Assembly: GCF_030316885.1 (NCBI RefSeq)
Contig: NZ_JASZYQ010000003.1
Coordinates: 310,001 to 374,000, forward strand
Origin: Variovorax jilinensis
GTDB lineage: Bacteria > Pseudomonadota > Gammaproteobacteria > Burkholderiales > Burkholderiaceae_C
Direction of reading: 5' to 3'
Length of the DNA stretch: 64,000 nucleotides
In this document: piece by piece, positions 29,216 to 37,958 of the stretch
Numbering within the stretch: the stretch's first letter is position 1
Layout of the letters: each line of letters opens with the position of its first letter
Notes under the pieces: model-generated
Told to the model about the DNA's origin: nothing
What the model saw: only the letters and a program-made list of their open reading frames with translations
The model's database searches: none
Program-made: the position numbers and the translations under genes

Positions 29216-29584
29216 ATGCCCGGCGCACTCGGCATCGTCCTGTTCGCGCACGGCTCGCGCGACGAGCGCTGGCGGGCGCCGGTCGAGGCGGTGGCGCGCC
29301 AGGTGGCGACGCTCGACCCGACGGCGCTCGTGGCCTGCGCCTACCTCGAGCTGGTCGCGCCCGACCTGCCGACCGCGGCCGGCGCGCTGATCGCCGCGGG
29401 GGCGCGCCGCGTGCGCGTCGTGCCGCTGTTCCTCGGCATGGGCCGGCATGTGCGCGAGGACCTGCCGCAACTTCTCGACGAACTCCGGGCCAGGCACCCG
29501 GCCGTCGAATTCACGCTGCGCACGGCGGTCGGCGAAGACTCCGAAGTGGTCGCCCTGCTGGCCCGAAAGGCGCTCGAATCCTGA
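29216..29584 (+). CDS. cbiX: Short CbiX/SirB-type chelatase
   Basis: 122 residues, the single-domain (CbiX-S) size. It inserts metal (Co or Fe) into sirohydrochlorin in related proteins. The two expected active-site histidines are seen in LFAHGSRDERW and LFLGMGRHVREDLP. It starts 5 bases after lptG and lies just ahead of the CysB-type regulator, so it may provide siroheme iron insertion for sulfite reduction; this is context inference. Confidence 0.85.
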   Translation: MPGALGIVLFAHGSRDERWRAPVEAVARQVATLDPTALVACAYLELVAPDLPTAAGALIAAGARRVRVVPLFLGMGRHVREDLPQLLDELRARHPAVEFTLRTAVGEDSEVVALLARKALES

Positions 29585-29647
29585 ACTTTTGCTGCTTTTG
29601 ATAGACCGAGAAGGCATAATGAATCCGAAAATGATACGGAATACGTT

Positions 29648-30589
29648 ATGAATCTTCACCAGTTCAAGTTCGTTCAGGAAGCCGTCCGTCGCAACCTGAA
29701 CCTCACCGAGGCGGCCAAGGCGCTCCACACCTCGCAGCCCGGCGTCTCCAAGGCGATCATCGAACTCGAGGAGGAACTGGGGGTCGAGATCTTCGCGCGC
29801 CACGGCAAGCGCCTCAAGCGCGTCACCGAACCGGGCCAGCACGTGCTGGCCAGCATCGAGCTGATCATGCGCGAGGTCGGCAACCTCAAGCGCATCGGCG
29901 AGCAGTTCAGCGCCCAGGACAGCGGCACGCTGTCGATCGCCACCACCCACACCCAGGCACGCTACGTGCTGCCGGTGCCGGTGGCCAAGCTGCGCGAGGC
30001 CTACCCGAAGGTCAACGTCAGCCTGCACCAGGGCTCGCCCGACCAGGTCGCGCGGATGGTGATCGACGAGATCGCCGAGATCGGCATCGCCACCGAATCG
30101 CTGTCCGACTACCCCGAACTGGTGACCATGCCCTGCTACGAATGGCAGCACGTTCTGGTGCTGCCGCAGGGCCATCCGCTGGCCGACAAGGAACGCATCT
30201 CGCTCGACGACCTGGCCCTCGAGCCGATCATCACCTACCACCCGTCATTCACCGGGCGCACGCGCATCGACCACGCCTTCGCGCAGAAGAAGCTGACGCC
30301 GCGCATCGCGCTGGAGGCGATCGACTCGGACGTCATCAAGACCTACGTGCGGCTGGGCCTCGGCGTCGGCATCGTCGCCGAGATGGCGGTGCGCGACGAC
30401 ACCAACGCGGACCTCGTGGTGCGGCCGATGGGCCACATCTTCGGCGTCAACATCGCGCGCGTGGCCTTCAAGCGCAGCGCCTACCTGCGCAACTTCGTCT
30501 TCAAATTCGCCGAGCTGCTCTCCGACCGGCTCGATCGCAACCTGATCGCCAAGGCCTTGAGCGGTCACCAACAGGACTACGAACTGTGA
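29648..30589 (+). CDS. cysB: CysB-type LysR regulator
   Basis: 313 residues. N-terminal HTH about 1-60 (MNLHQFKFVQEAVRRNLNLT with HTSQPGVSKAIIELEEELG, the CysB/Cbl signature) and a C-terminal periplasmic-binding-like effector domain (TTHTQARYVLPVPVAKLREA). CysB controls sulfate/thiosulfate uptake and cysteine synthesis with O-acetylserine as inducer. A CATAAT -10-like box lies at 29615-29620. Overlaps the next gene by four bases (GTGA), linking the sulfur regulator to methionine metabolism. Confidence 0.93.
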   Translation: MNLHQFKFVQEAVRRNLNLTEAAKALHTSQPGVSKAIIELEEELGVEIFARHGKRLKRVTEPGQHVLASIELIMREVGNLKRIGEQFSAQDSGTLSIATTHTQARYVLPVPVAKLREAYPKVNVSLHQGSPDQVARMVIDEIAEIGIATESLSDYPELVTMPCYEWQHVLVLPQGHPLADKERISLDDLALEPIITYHPSFTGRTRIDHAFAQKKLTPRIALEAIDSDVIKTYVRLGLGVGIVAEMAVRDDTNADLVVRPMGHIFGVNIARVAFKRSAYLRNFVFKFAELLSDRLDRNLIAKALSGHQQDYEL

Positions 30590-31749
30590 GTGCCATCGCC
30601 CGCACCCCCGAGATCCAGACCAAGCTGCCGGCCGTCGGCACCACCATCTTCACCGTGATGTCGGCGCTCGCGGCCGAGAAGAACGCGGTCAACCTGGGCC
30701 AGGGCTTCCCCGATTTCCTGTGCGACCCGAAGCTGCTGCAGGCCGTGGGCGACGCGATGGCGGCGGGGCACAACCAGTACCCGCCGATGCCCGGCGTGCC
30801 GGCACTGCGCGAGGCAGTGGCGGCCAAGATCGAGACCCTCTACGGCCGCCGTTACGACCCGGCCACCGAGGTCACGATCACCGCCGGCGCCACCCAGGCC
30901 ATCATCACGGCGATCCTCGCGGTGGTGCGCCCGGGCGACGAGGTGATCGTGCTCGAGCCCTGCTACGACAGCTACGTGCCGAACATCGAACTGGCCGGCG
31001 GCAGCGTGGTGCGCGTGCCGCTCACGCCCGGCACCTTCCGGCCCGACTTCGACAGGATCGCCGCCGCCCTCACGCCGCGCACGCGCGCGATCATCGTCAA
31101 CACGCCGCACAACCCGAGCGCCACGGTCTGGACCGAGGCCGAGATGCGCCGCCTCGAGGAATTGCTCGCGCCCACCGAGGTGCTGGTGATCAGCGACGAG
31201 GTCTACGAGCACATGGTCTACGCGGGCGGGCGCCACGAGAGCGCGGCGCGCTTCCCGGGGCTGGCGGCGCGCAGCTTCATCGTCAGCAGCTTCGGCAAGA
31301 CCTACCACGTGACCGGCTGGAAGGTCGGCTACGTGGCGGCGCCCGCGCCCTTGAGCGCCGAGTTCCGCAAGGTGCACCAGTTCAACGTCTTCACGGTCAA
31401 CACGCCGATGCAGCACGCGCTGGCGCGCTACATGGCCGACCCGGCGCCCTACATGGAGCTGCCGGCCTTCTACCAGCGCAAGCGGGACCTGTTCGCAGCC
31501 GGCCTCGCGAAGACGCGGTTCCGGCTGCTGCCGAGCGCCGGAACCTACTTCCAGTGCGTGGACATCAGTGCCCTGAGCGAGCTCGGCGAAGCCGATTTCT
31601 GCCAGTGGCTCACGCGCGAGATCGGCGTCGCGGCGATTCCGCTGTCGGCCTTCTACGGCGACGGCTTCGACCAGCGCGTGGTTCGCTTCTGCTTCGCCAA
31701 GAAGGACGAGACGCTGCAGACCGCGATCGATCGACTGGCCCGGCTCTGA
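30586..31749 (+). CDS. Methionine-type PLP aminotransferase (YbdL-like)
   Basis: 387 residues, class I/II aminotransferase. GTG start at 30586 inside the cysB stop. PLP Lys238 in SSFGKTYHVTGWKVGY, substrate-binding NTPHNPSATVW and ISDEVYEHMVY, C-terminal arginine in QRVVRFCFAKKDE. The IPxTIFTVMSxLAxExxAVNLGQGFPDF opening is that of methionine aminotransferases (YbdL/kynurenine aminotransferase group). It interconverts methionine and its keto acid; aromatic substrates are possible. Confidence 0.88.
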   Translation: MSAIARTPEIQTKLPAVGTTIFTVMSALAAEKNAVNLGQGFPDFLCDPKLLQAVGDAMAAGHNQYPPMPGVPALREAVAAKIETLYGRRYDPATEVTITAGATQAIITAILAVVRPGDEVIVLEPCYDSYVPNIELAGGSVVRVPLTPGTFRPDFDRIAAALTPRTRAIIVNTPHNPSATVWTEAEMRRLEELLAPTEVLVISDEVYEHMVYAGGRHESAARFPGLAARSFIVSSFGKTYHVTGWKVGYVAAPAPLSAEFRKVHQFNVFTVNTPMQHALARYMADPAPYMELPAFYQRKRDLFAAGLAKTRFRLLPSAGTYFQCVDISALSELGEADFCQWLTREIGVAAIPLSAFYGDGFDQRVVRFCFAKKDETLQTAIDRLARL

Positions 31750-31825
31750 CAGCAAAGGTAGGCGGGCCCTGACTGCCGGAGGGCGCGCCTTCCCGCGATC
31801 CGCACGCGCTCCGAAGCAGAACATG

Positions 31826-31850
31826 AGGGCTTCCAAACAAGCAAAGCCCT
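31826..31850 (+). promoter_or_regulatory. Leader hairpin abutting the ribosome binding site of the DUF3309 gene
   Basis: A perfect 7-bp inverted repeat AGGGCTT (31826-31832) and AAGCCCT (31844-31850) ends directly against AGGAG of the next gene. It could affect translation; no further evidence. Confidence 0.4.
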
Positions 31851-31861
31851 AGGAGAAGTCC

Positions 31862-32020
31862 ATGTCCCTCTCGTTGATTCTGCTGATCGTCCTGATCCTG
31901 CTGCTGGTGGGCGCACTGCCGAGCTGGGGCTACAGCCGCAGCTGGGGCTATGGGCCCAGCGGCGGTCTCGGCCTGGTGCTGGTGGTGGTGATCGTGCTGC
32001 TGCTCATGGGACGCATATAG
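31862..32020 (+). CDS. Small membrane peptide, DUF3309 family
   Basis: 52 residues: a first hydrophobic helix (LILLIVLILLLVGALP), a central SWGYSRSWGYGPSGG loop and a second helix (LGLVLVVVIVLLLM). This is the DUF3309 pattern common in proteobacteria; function unknown, possibly stress-related. It has a good AGGAG 6 bases before the ATG and its own terminator downstream. Confidence 0.85.
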   Translation: MSLSLILLIVLILLLVGALPSWGYSRSWGYGPSGGLGLVLVVVIVLLLMGRI

Positions 32021-32042
32021 TCCGCCGCCCGTTCGAACATGA

Positions 32043-32066
32043 AGGCCCGCTTCGGCGGGCCTTTTT
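32043..32066 (+). terminator. Rho-independent terminator after the DUF3309 gene
   Basis: AGGCCCGC (32043-32050), loop TTCG, GCGGGCCT (32055-32062) and T run. Lies between two convergent genes. Confidence 0.9.
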
Positions 32067-32077
32067 GCGTCCGGCGC

Positions 32078-35000
32078 TCAGTGGCCGAGCTGGGCCCAGA
32101 GCTTGTCGAGGCGCTTGATGCTGACCGGCTGCGGCGTTCGCAGCTCCTGGGCAAAGAAGCTCACGCGCAGTTCCTCGAGCAGCCAGCGGAATTCGCTCAT
32201 GCGCTCGTCGGCGGCGCCCTTGCGTTCGGCCAGCAGGCGCCAGTAGCGCTGCTCCTGCGGCCGCAGCTCGGCGAGCCGCTGGGCGTCCCGTGCCGGGTCG
32301 GCCCGCAGCTTGTCGAGCCTGAGCGTGATGGCCTTGAGGTAGCGCGCGAAATGCTGCAGCCGCGGCCACGGCGTGTCGGCGACGAAGCGCTTGCCGACCA
32401 GCCGCTGCAACTGCTGCGCGGCATCGGCCGTGGCCTCGGGCTGGATCTTGGTGTCCTTGATCTTGCGGGCCGCCAGGCCGTATTCCACCAGGATGAGGCC
32501 TGCCAGCCGCGCGATCTCGTTCGCGATCAGCGTGAGACGGCCACGACCCTCCTCGAGCCGCCGCTTGAAGGCGAACTCGTCGGTCGGCAACGGCTCCTGC
32601 AGGAAGGCGCGGTCGATCGCCACCTCGATCACCTGCGCCCGCAGTTCCTCCGCGGTGCCGAGCGCCATGTAGCTCACGGCCATCTTCTGCAGGTCGGGGA
32701 TGTTCTTCTCGAGGTACTTGAGGGCATCCTTGAGCTGCAGCGCGAACAGGCGGCGCAGTCCCGCACGGTGCTTCGCGGCCGCCACCGCGGGCTCGTCGAA
32801 GACCTCGATCGTGACCGCCTCGCCGCCGTCGACCAGGGCCGGGAAGCCGATCAGCGACTGCGCACCGCGGCGCACCTCCATGAGTTCCGGCAGCTCGCCG
32901 AAACTCCAGGCTGTGTAGCGCTGGCCGGCGAGCAGGCTAGGTGCAGGGGGCTCGGCGGTCGCAGCGGCCGCCGATTCGATGCGAGCGCTGCCCGCCTTCG
33001 ACGGCGCGTCCGGCGCAGCCGCGGGCGCGGCCCGCACATTGAGCCCCGCGAGCGCCTGGAAGGCCCCGCGTGCCTGCGTGCCGAGCTCGGCCTTGAGCGC
33101 ACCCAGGCTCCGGCCCATGCCAAGCTGCCGCCCGTGCTCGTCGACCACCCGCAGGTTCATGAACAGGTGCGGCGGCAGCATGTCGAGCTTGAAGTCGGCG
33201 CGCTTGACATCGAGGCTGGTCTGGTCGCGCACGCGCTTCAACAGCGCATCGGTCAGCGAGCCGTGGCCGAAGACTTCGGGCGCGCCGAGCGACTCGGCCA
33301 GCCGGGCCGCCGATTCTGGCAGCGGCACGAGACGCGCACGCGGCTTCTGCGGCAGGCTCTTGAGAAGCGCCTGGATCTTGTCCTTGAGCATGCCCGTGAC
33401 CAGCCATTCGCAGCGTTCGTCGCTCACTTGGTTCAGCACGAAGAGCGGCACGCTGACCGTCAGGCCGTCCCTGGCGTCGCCGGGCTCGTGCAGATAGGTC
33501 GCCGCGCAGTCGACGCCGCCCAGTCGCAGCGTCGGCGGGAACGACTGCGTCGTGATGCCCGCGGCCTGGTGTCGCATCAGCTCTTCGCGCGTGAGGAACA
33601 GCAGCCGTGGCTCCTCCTTCGAGCGCGTGCGGTACCAGCTCTCGAAGCCGGCGCCATTCGAGATATCGGGCGGCAGCTGGGCGTCGTAGAAGGCGTAGAT
33701 CAGCTCCTCGTCGACCAGCACGTCCTGACGGCGCGACTTGTGCTCGAGGCCCTCGACCTCGCGCACCAGCTTGCGATTGGCCGCGAGGAAAGGCAGCCTG
33801 CTTTCCCACTGGCCGCCGACCAGCGCCTCGCGGATGAAGATCTCGCGCGCCGCCACCGGATCGACCTTGCCGAAATCCACGCGGCGCCCGCTGTAGACCA
33901 CGAGCCCGTAGAGCGTGGCCCGTTCGAACGCCGCCACCTGCGCGCCCTTCTTCTCCCAGTGCGGATCGAGCAACTGCTTCTTCAGCAGATGGCCCGCCAC
34001 CTGCTCGAGCCACTGCGGCTCGATGTTGGCGATGCCGCGGCCGAAGAGCCGCGTGGTCTCGACCAGCTCGGCGGCCACGATCCAGCGGCCCGGCTTCTTC
34101 TTCAAGTGGGCGCCCGGGTGGCGGTAGAACTTGATCCCGCGCGCGCCCAGGTAGGCCTCGTCGTCCTCGAGCTTCCAGCCGACGTTGCCGAGCAGGCCCG
34201 AGAGCATCGACAGGTGCAGCGGCTCGTAGCCCGCGGGCTGCGCATTGATGCGCCACTTGTGCTCGGTCACCACCGTGAGCAGCTGCGAATGGATGTCGCG
34301 CCATTCGCGCACGCGGCGGATGTTGATGAAGTTGGCGCGCAGCAGCTGCTCGTACTGCCGGTTGCTGAGCTTGTGGGTGTCACCGTGGCCGCCGCGCGCA
34401 TCCGCAATCCACTTCCACAGCCGCAGGTAGCCGCTGAACTCGCTCTTCTCGTCGTCGAACTTCGAATGCGCCTGGTCGGCCTGCTGCTGCGCTTCCATCG
34501 GCCGGTCGCGGACGTCCTGGACCGACAGCGCGCTCGCGATCACGAGCACCTCTTCCAGCGCGCCCCGCGTGCGCGCCTCGATGATCATGCGGGCCACGCG
34601 CGGGTCGAGCGGCAGGCGAGCGAGCTCGCCGCCCATCGGCGTCAGCTCGTTGGCGTCGTCGACCGCGCCGAGCTCGTTGAGCAGCTGGTAGCCGTCGGCG
34701 ATGGCGCGCCGCTGCGGCGCCTCGAGGAACGGAAAGCGCTCGACGTCGCCCAGGTGCAGCGACTTCATCCGCAGGATCACGCCGGCCAGCGAGGAGCGCA
34801 GGATCTCGGGGTCGGTGAAGCGCGGCCGGCTCTCGAAATCCTTCTCGTCGTAGAGCCGGATGCAGATGCCGTTGGCCACGCGTCCGCAGCGGCCCGCCCG
34901 CTGGTTGGCGGCCGCCTGGCTGATCGGCTCGACCAGCAGCTGCTCGACCTTGCTGCGGAAGGAATAGCGCTTGACGCGCGCGGTGCCGGCATCGATCACG

Positions 35001-36103
35001 TAGCGGATGCCCGGCACCGTGAGCGAGGTCTCGGCCACGTTGGTGGCCAGCACGATGCGCCGGCCGCTGTGGCTGTCGAAGATGCGCTCCTGCTCGGCCT
35101 GCGACAGCCGCGCGAACAGCGGCAGCACCTCGGCGCTGCGCATCAGCGGCTGATGGCTCAGGTGGCGCCGCAGGTGGTCGGCGGCCTCGCGGATCTCGCG
35201 CTCGCCGGGCAGGAAGACCAGGATGTCGCCCGCGTTGTGCGGGTCGCGCCAGAGCTCGTCGACGCCATCGGCGATCGCGTCGTTCAGGTCGTGGTCGCGC
35301 GACTCCTCGAAAGGACGGTAGCGCTGCTCCACCGGGTAGGTGCGCCCCGAGACCATGATGATGGGCGCAGGGATCATTGGCCCCCACGCTCCGCGCTCCG
35401 CGTCGTCGCTGCCCCCCGAGGGGGCTTCGCCCGCCTTGGGGCGGCCCTGCGGCGAAGCATCGTCGCTGCCCCCCGAGGGGGCTTCGCCCGCCTTGGGGCG
35501 GCCCTGCGGCGGGCGAGCCGACGCGAAATGCTGCGCGAAGCGGTCCGCATCGATCGTGGCCGAGGTCACGATCACCTTCAGGTCCGGCCGGCGCGGCAGT
35601 ATCTCGCGCAGGTAGCCGAGCAGGAAGTCGATGTTGAGTGAACGTTCGTGGGCCTCGTCGATGATGATCGTGTCGTAGGCCTTCAGCAGCGGATCGGTCT
35701 GGGTCTCGGCCAGCAGGATGCCGTCGGTCATGAGCTTGACCGAGGCATCGCGCGAGAGCCGGTCCTGGAAGCGCACCTTGTAGCCGACCACCTCGCCGAG
35801 CGGCGTCTTGAGCTCCTCGGCGATGCGCTTGGCGACCGAGGTGGCGGCGATGCGCCGCGGCTGCGTGTGGCCGATCAGCCGGCCCTTGCCCGGCGGCGCG
35901 TTGCACTTGCCGCGTCCCAGCGCGAGCACGATCTTGGGCAGCTGCGTGGTCTTGCCCGAACCGGTCTCGCCGCAGACGATCACGACCTGGTGGGCCTCGA
36001 TGGCCGCCATGATTTCGTCGCGCCGGGCCGACACCGGCAGGGATTCGGGGAACTCGATTCGAAGAGGGGACGAAGACAAGGCGTGCAGTTCGGGGAAAAT
36101 CAC
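32078..36103 (-). CDS. hrpA: ATP-dependent RNA helicase HrpA
   Basis: 1341 residues, slightly longer than E. coli HrpA (about 1300). DEAH-box helicase: Walker A GETGSGKTT (45-53), DEAH at 149-152, motif III TSAT, helicase C domain (LPGEREIREAADHLR, TNVAETSLTVPGIRYVID, QRAGRCGR), HA2, OB-fold and a long C-terminal DUF3418 region. It acts on structured or stalled mRNA and ribosomes. The start appears to be GTG at 36101-36103 with no ribosome binding site and a -10-like GATAAT right upstream, so the true start may be further in. Residues about 198-234 are a repeat insertion (see repeat entry). Confidence 0.93.
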   Translation of the reverse strand: MIFPELHALSSSPLRIEFPESLPVSARRDEIMAAIEAHQVVIVCGETGSGKTTQLPKIVLALGRGKCNAPPGKGRLIGHTQPRRIAATSVAKRIAEELKTPLGEVVGYKVRFQDRLSRDASVKLMTDGILLAETQTDPLLKAYDTIIIDEAHERSLNIDFLLGYLREILPRRPDLKVIVTSATIDADRFAQHFASARPPQGRPKAGEAPSGGSDDASPQGRPKAGEAPSGGSDDAERGAWGPMIPAPIIMVSGRTYPVEQRYRPFEESRDHDLNDAIADGVDELWRDPHNAGDILVFLPGEREIREAADHLRRHLSHQPLMRSAEVLPLFARLSQAEQERIFDSHSGRRIVLATNVAETSLTVPGIRYVIDAGTARVKRYSFRSKVEQLLVEPISQAAANQRAGRCGRVANGICIRLYDEKDFESRPRFTDPEILRSSLAGVILRMKSLHLGDVERFPFLEAPQRRAIADGYQLLNELGAVDDANELTPMGGELARLPLDPRVARMIIEARTRGALEEVLVIASALSVQDVRDRPMEAQQQADQAHSKFDDEKSEFSGYLRLWKWIADARGGHGDTHKLSNRQYEQLLRANFINIRRVREWRDIHSQLLTVVTEHKWRINAQPAGYEPLHLSMLSGLLGNVGWKLEDDEAYLGARGIKFYRHPGAHLKKKPGRWIVAAELVETTRLFGRGIANIEPQWLEQVAGHLLKKQLLDPHWEKKGAQVAAFERATLYGLVVYSGRRVDFGKVDPVAAREIFIREALVGGQWESRLPFLAANRKLVREVEGLEHKSRRQDVLVDEELIYAFYDAQLPPDISNGAGFESWYRTRSKEEPRLLFLTREELMRHQAAGITTQSFPPTLRLGGVDCAATYLHEPGDARDGLTVSVPLFVLNQVSDERCEWLVTGMLKDKIQALLKSLPQKPRARLVPLPESAARLAESLGAPEVFGHGSLTDALLKRVRDQTSLDVKRADFKLDMLPPHLFMNLRVVDEHGRQLGMGRSLGALKAELGTQARGAFQALAGLNVRAAPAAAPDAPSKAGSARIESAAAATAEPPAPSLLAGQRYTAWSFGELPELMEVRRGAQSLIGFPALVDGGEAVTIEVFDEPAVAAAKHRAGLRRLFALQLKDALKYLEKNIPDLQKMAVSYMALGTAEELRAQVIEVAIDRAFLQEPLPTDEFAFKRRLEEGRGRLTLIANEIARLAGLILVEYGLAARKIKDTKIQPEATADAAQQLQRLVGKRFVADTPWPRLQHFARYLKAITLRLDKLRADPARDAQRLAELRPQEQRYWRLLAERKGAADERMSEFRWLLEELRVSFFAQELRTPQPVSIKRLDKLWAQLGH
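35403..35511. repeat. Two tandem copies of a GC-rich palindromic repeat inside hrpA
   Basis: A 52-base tract at 35403-35454 is repeated exactly at 35460-35511 (period 57 bases, 19 codons). Each unit contains GCCCCCCGAGGGGGC and CCGCC-TTGG-GGCGG hairpins. In hrpA it encodes PQGRPKAGEAPSGGSDDA twice, in frame, between motif III and the PII-VSGRTYPVE strand, where E. coli HrpA has no insert. It looks like a REP/mini mobile repeat tolerated in a surface loop. Confidence 0.85.
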
Positions 36104-36104
36104 C

Positions 36105-36111
36105 GATTATC
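36105..36111. promoter_or_regulatory. Possible shared -10 region of hrpA and argA
   Basis: GATTAT reads as a -10 for argA on plus, and the same bases read GATAAT on minus toward hrpA. Only 43 bases separate the two start codons. No -35 boxes are evident. Confidence 0.35.
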
Positions 36112-36146
36112 TTGCGCCCGGCCCTGCTGCCACCCCGACCCTGCCA

Positions 36147-37493
36147 ATGTCCACTGTCTTCAACTTCACCTTCGTCCCCTGGTTTCGCTCGGTGGCGCCC
36201 TACATCCACATGCACCGGGGGAAGACCTTCGTCGTGGCACTGGCCGGCGAGGCAATCGCGGCCGGCAAGCTCGCGAACATCGCGCAGGACCTGGCGCTGA
36301 TCCAGAGCATGGGTGTCAAGGTGGTGCTGGTGCACGGCTTCCGGCCCCAGGTCAACGAGCAGCTGCGTGCCAAGGGCCACGAGGCGCGCTATTCGCACGG
36401 CATCCGCATCACCGACGAGGTGGCCCTCGACTGCGCCCAGGAAGCCGCCGGCCAGCTGCGCTACGAGATCGAGGCCGCGTTCAGCCAGGGCCTGCCCAAC
36501 ACGCCGATGGCCGGCTCCACGATCCGCGTCATCTCGGGCAACTTCATCACGGCGCGGCCTGTCGGGGTGGTCGACGGCGTCGACTTCCAGCATTCGGGGC
36601 TGGTGCGCAAGGTCGACACCGCGGGCATCCGGCGCGCGCTCGATTTCGGCGCCATGGTGCTGCTGTCCCCGTTCGGCTTCTCGCCCACCGGCGAGGCCTT
36701 CAACCTCACCATGGAGGAAGTCGCGACCAGCGTCGCGATCTCGATCCAGGCCGACAAGCTGATCTTCCTGACCGAGGTGCCCGGCATCGCCCAGGACCCG
36801 GCCCTGCCGATCGACGAGGACAACCCGATCGACACCGAACTGCCGCTGGATGCCGCCCGCAAGCTGCTGCTCGCGCTGCCGCCGCCGCAGCGCCCCACCG
36901 ACACCGCCTTCTACCTGCAGCACTGCGTGAAGGCCTGCGAGCACGGCGTAGAGCGCAACCACATCCTGCCGTTCTCGGTCGACGGCTCGCTGCTGCTCGA
37001 GGTCTACGTGCACGACGGCATCGGCACCATGGTGATCGACGAGAAGCTCGAATCGTTGCGCGAGGCCACGGCCGACGACATCGGCGGCATCCTGCAGCTG
37101 ATCGAGCCCTTCGAGCGCGACGGCACGCTGGTCAAGCGCAGCCGGACCGAGATCGAGCGCGATGTCGGCCAGTACACCGTGATCGAGCACGACGGCGTGA
37201 TCTTCGGCTGCGCCGCGCTGTATCCGTACCCGGAAGCCAAGACGGCCGAGATGGCCGCGCTCACGATCTCGCCGCAATCGCAGGCCCAGGGCGACGGCGA
37301 ACGCATCCTCAAGCGCATCGAGCAGCGCGCCAAGGCCTCGGGCCTCGAGAGCATCTTCGTGCTCACCACCCGCACCATGCACTGGTTCCTCAAGCGCGGC
37401 TTCCAGCAGGTCAACCCCGACTGGCTGCCCGAGGCGCGCAAGCGCAAGTACAACTGGGACCGCAAGAGCCAGGTGCTGGTCAAGAAGCTGTAG
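36147..37493 (+). CDS. argA: N-acetylglutamate synthase ArgA
   Basis: 448 residues. First step of arginine synthesis: acetyl-CoA plus glutamate. An N-terminal amino-acid-kinase-like domain (GKTFVVALAGEAIAAGKLAN, VKVVLVHGFRPQVNEQL) binds the arginine feedback inhibitor, and a C-terminal GNAT domain (about 300-448; VIFGCAALYPYPEAKTAEMA, RGFQQVN) is catalytic. The ATG at 36147 (MSTVFNFTFVPWFRSVAPYI) is the family start; there is no Shine-Dalgarno, so a short or leaderless mRNA from the -10 at 36105 is possible. First of a long plus-strand run. Confidence 0.95.
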   Translation: MSTVFNFTFVPWFRSVAPYIHMHRGKTFVVALAGEAIAAGKLANIAQDLALIQSMGVKVVLVHGFRPQVNEQLRAKGHEARYSHGIRITDEVALDCAQEAAGQLRYEIEAAFSQGLPNTPMAGSTIRVISGNFITARPVGVVDGVDFQHSGLVRKVDTAGIRRALDFGAMVLLSPFGFSPTGEAFNLTMEEVATSVAISIQADKLIFLTEVPGIAQDPALPIDEDNPIDTELPLDAARKLLLALPPPQRPTDTAFYLQHCVKACEHGVERNHILPFSVDGSLLLEVYVHDGIGTMVIDEKLESLREATADDIGGILQLIEPFERDGTLVKRSRTEIERDVGQYTVIEHDGVIFGCAALYPYPEAKTAEMAALTISPQSQAQGDGERILKRIEQRAKASGLESIFVLTTRTMHWFLKRGFQQVNPDWLPEARKRKYNWDRKSQVLVKKL

Positions 37494-37526
37494 CCCATTC
37501 ACCGTTTCCACCGAAGGAGTAGCGCG

Positions 37527-37949
37527 ATGTTCCCCTGGCTCTGGTTCTGGTCCCCCACCCTGCACCTGCCCTTCAGCGGCAGCGTGGCGCAGCAGATCGA
37601 GCCCGACACGCGCTGGTTCTTCGCCGGCATCCCGGCCGAGGCCGGCAATGGCGAGATCGAGAAGAAGGCCTTCGAGGTCGCGAGCTACGGCAGCCAGCTC
37701 GGCTGGATTACCGAGGTGCTGCTGGCCAGCGCCAGCCCGGGCTCGGTGGAGCCGAAGCAGGCGGCGCGCTCGCTCGCCAGGCTCGAAAAGGCGCATGCCG
37801 AGATCGAGGCGGTCAAGAAGCGGAGCCGGGCCGAACTCGCCGCCGCAGCGAGCAATGCGCTGGCGAAGCTGCAGGAGGCCGATCCGGCCGCCTACGAGCA
37901 GTTGCTGGCCGCTGCGCCGCGACAGTCGCCGCGCCGGCTGCCGCGATAA
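37527..37949 (+). CDS. Unknown small protein in the argA-dap run
   Basis: 140 residues, not recognised. It begins with an aromatic-rich segment (MFPWLWFWSPTLHLPFSGSV), then an acidic middle and a long Ala/Glu/Lys helix (SLARLEKAHAEIEAVKKRSR), ending basic. No convincing signal peptide or transmembrane helix beyond the aromatic start. GAAGGAG lies before the ATG. It sits 33 bases after argA and 9 bases before dapC, so it is co-transcribed. Confidence 0.7.
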   Translation: MFPWLWFWSPTLHLPFSGSVAQQIEPDTRWFFAGIPAEAGNGEIEKKAFEVASYGSQLGWITEVLLASASPGSVEPKQAARSLARLEKAHAEIEAVKKRSRAELAAAASNALAKLQEADPAAYEQLLAAAPRQSPRRLPR

Positions 37950-37958
37950 TCCAGGCCC

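Noticed and set aside
35403..35511. CRISPR-like array from the exact repeats in hrpA
   Set aside because: Only two units, a 5-base interval, high internal palindromes and an open reading frame through them; no cas genes.
32039..35641. Open frame of about 1200 codons on the plus strand over hrpA
   Set aside because: Mirror of the hrpA coding strand with no domain content.
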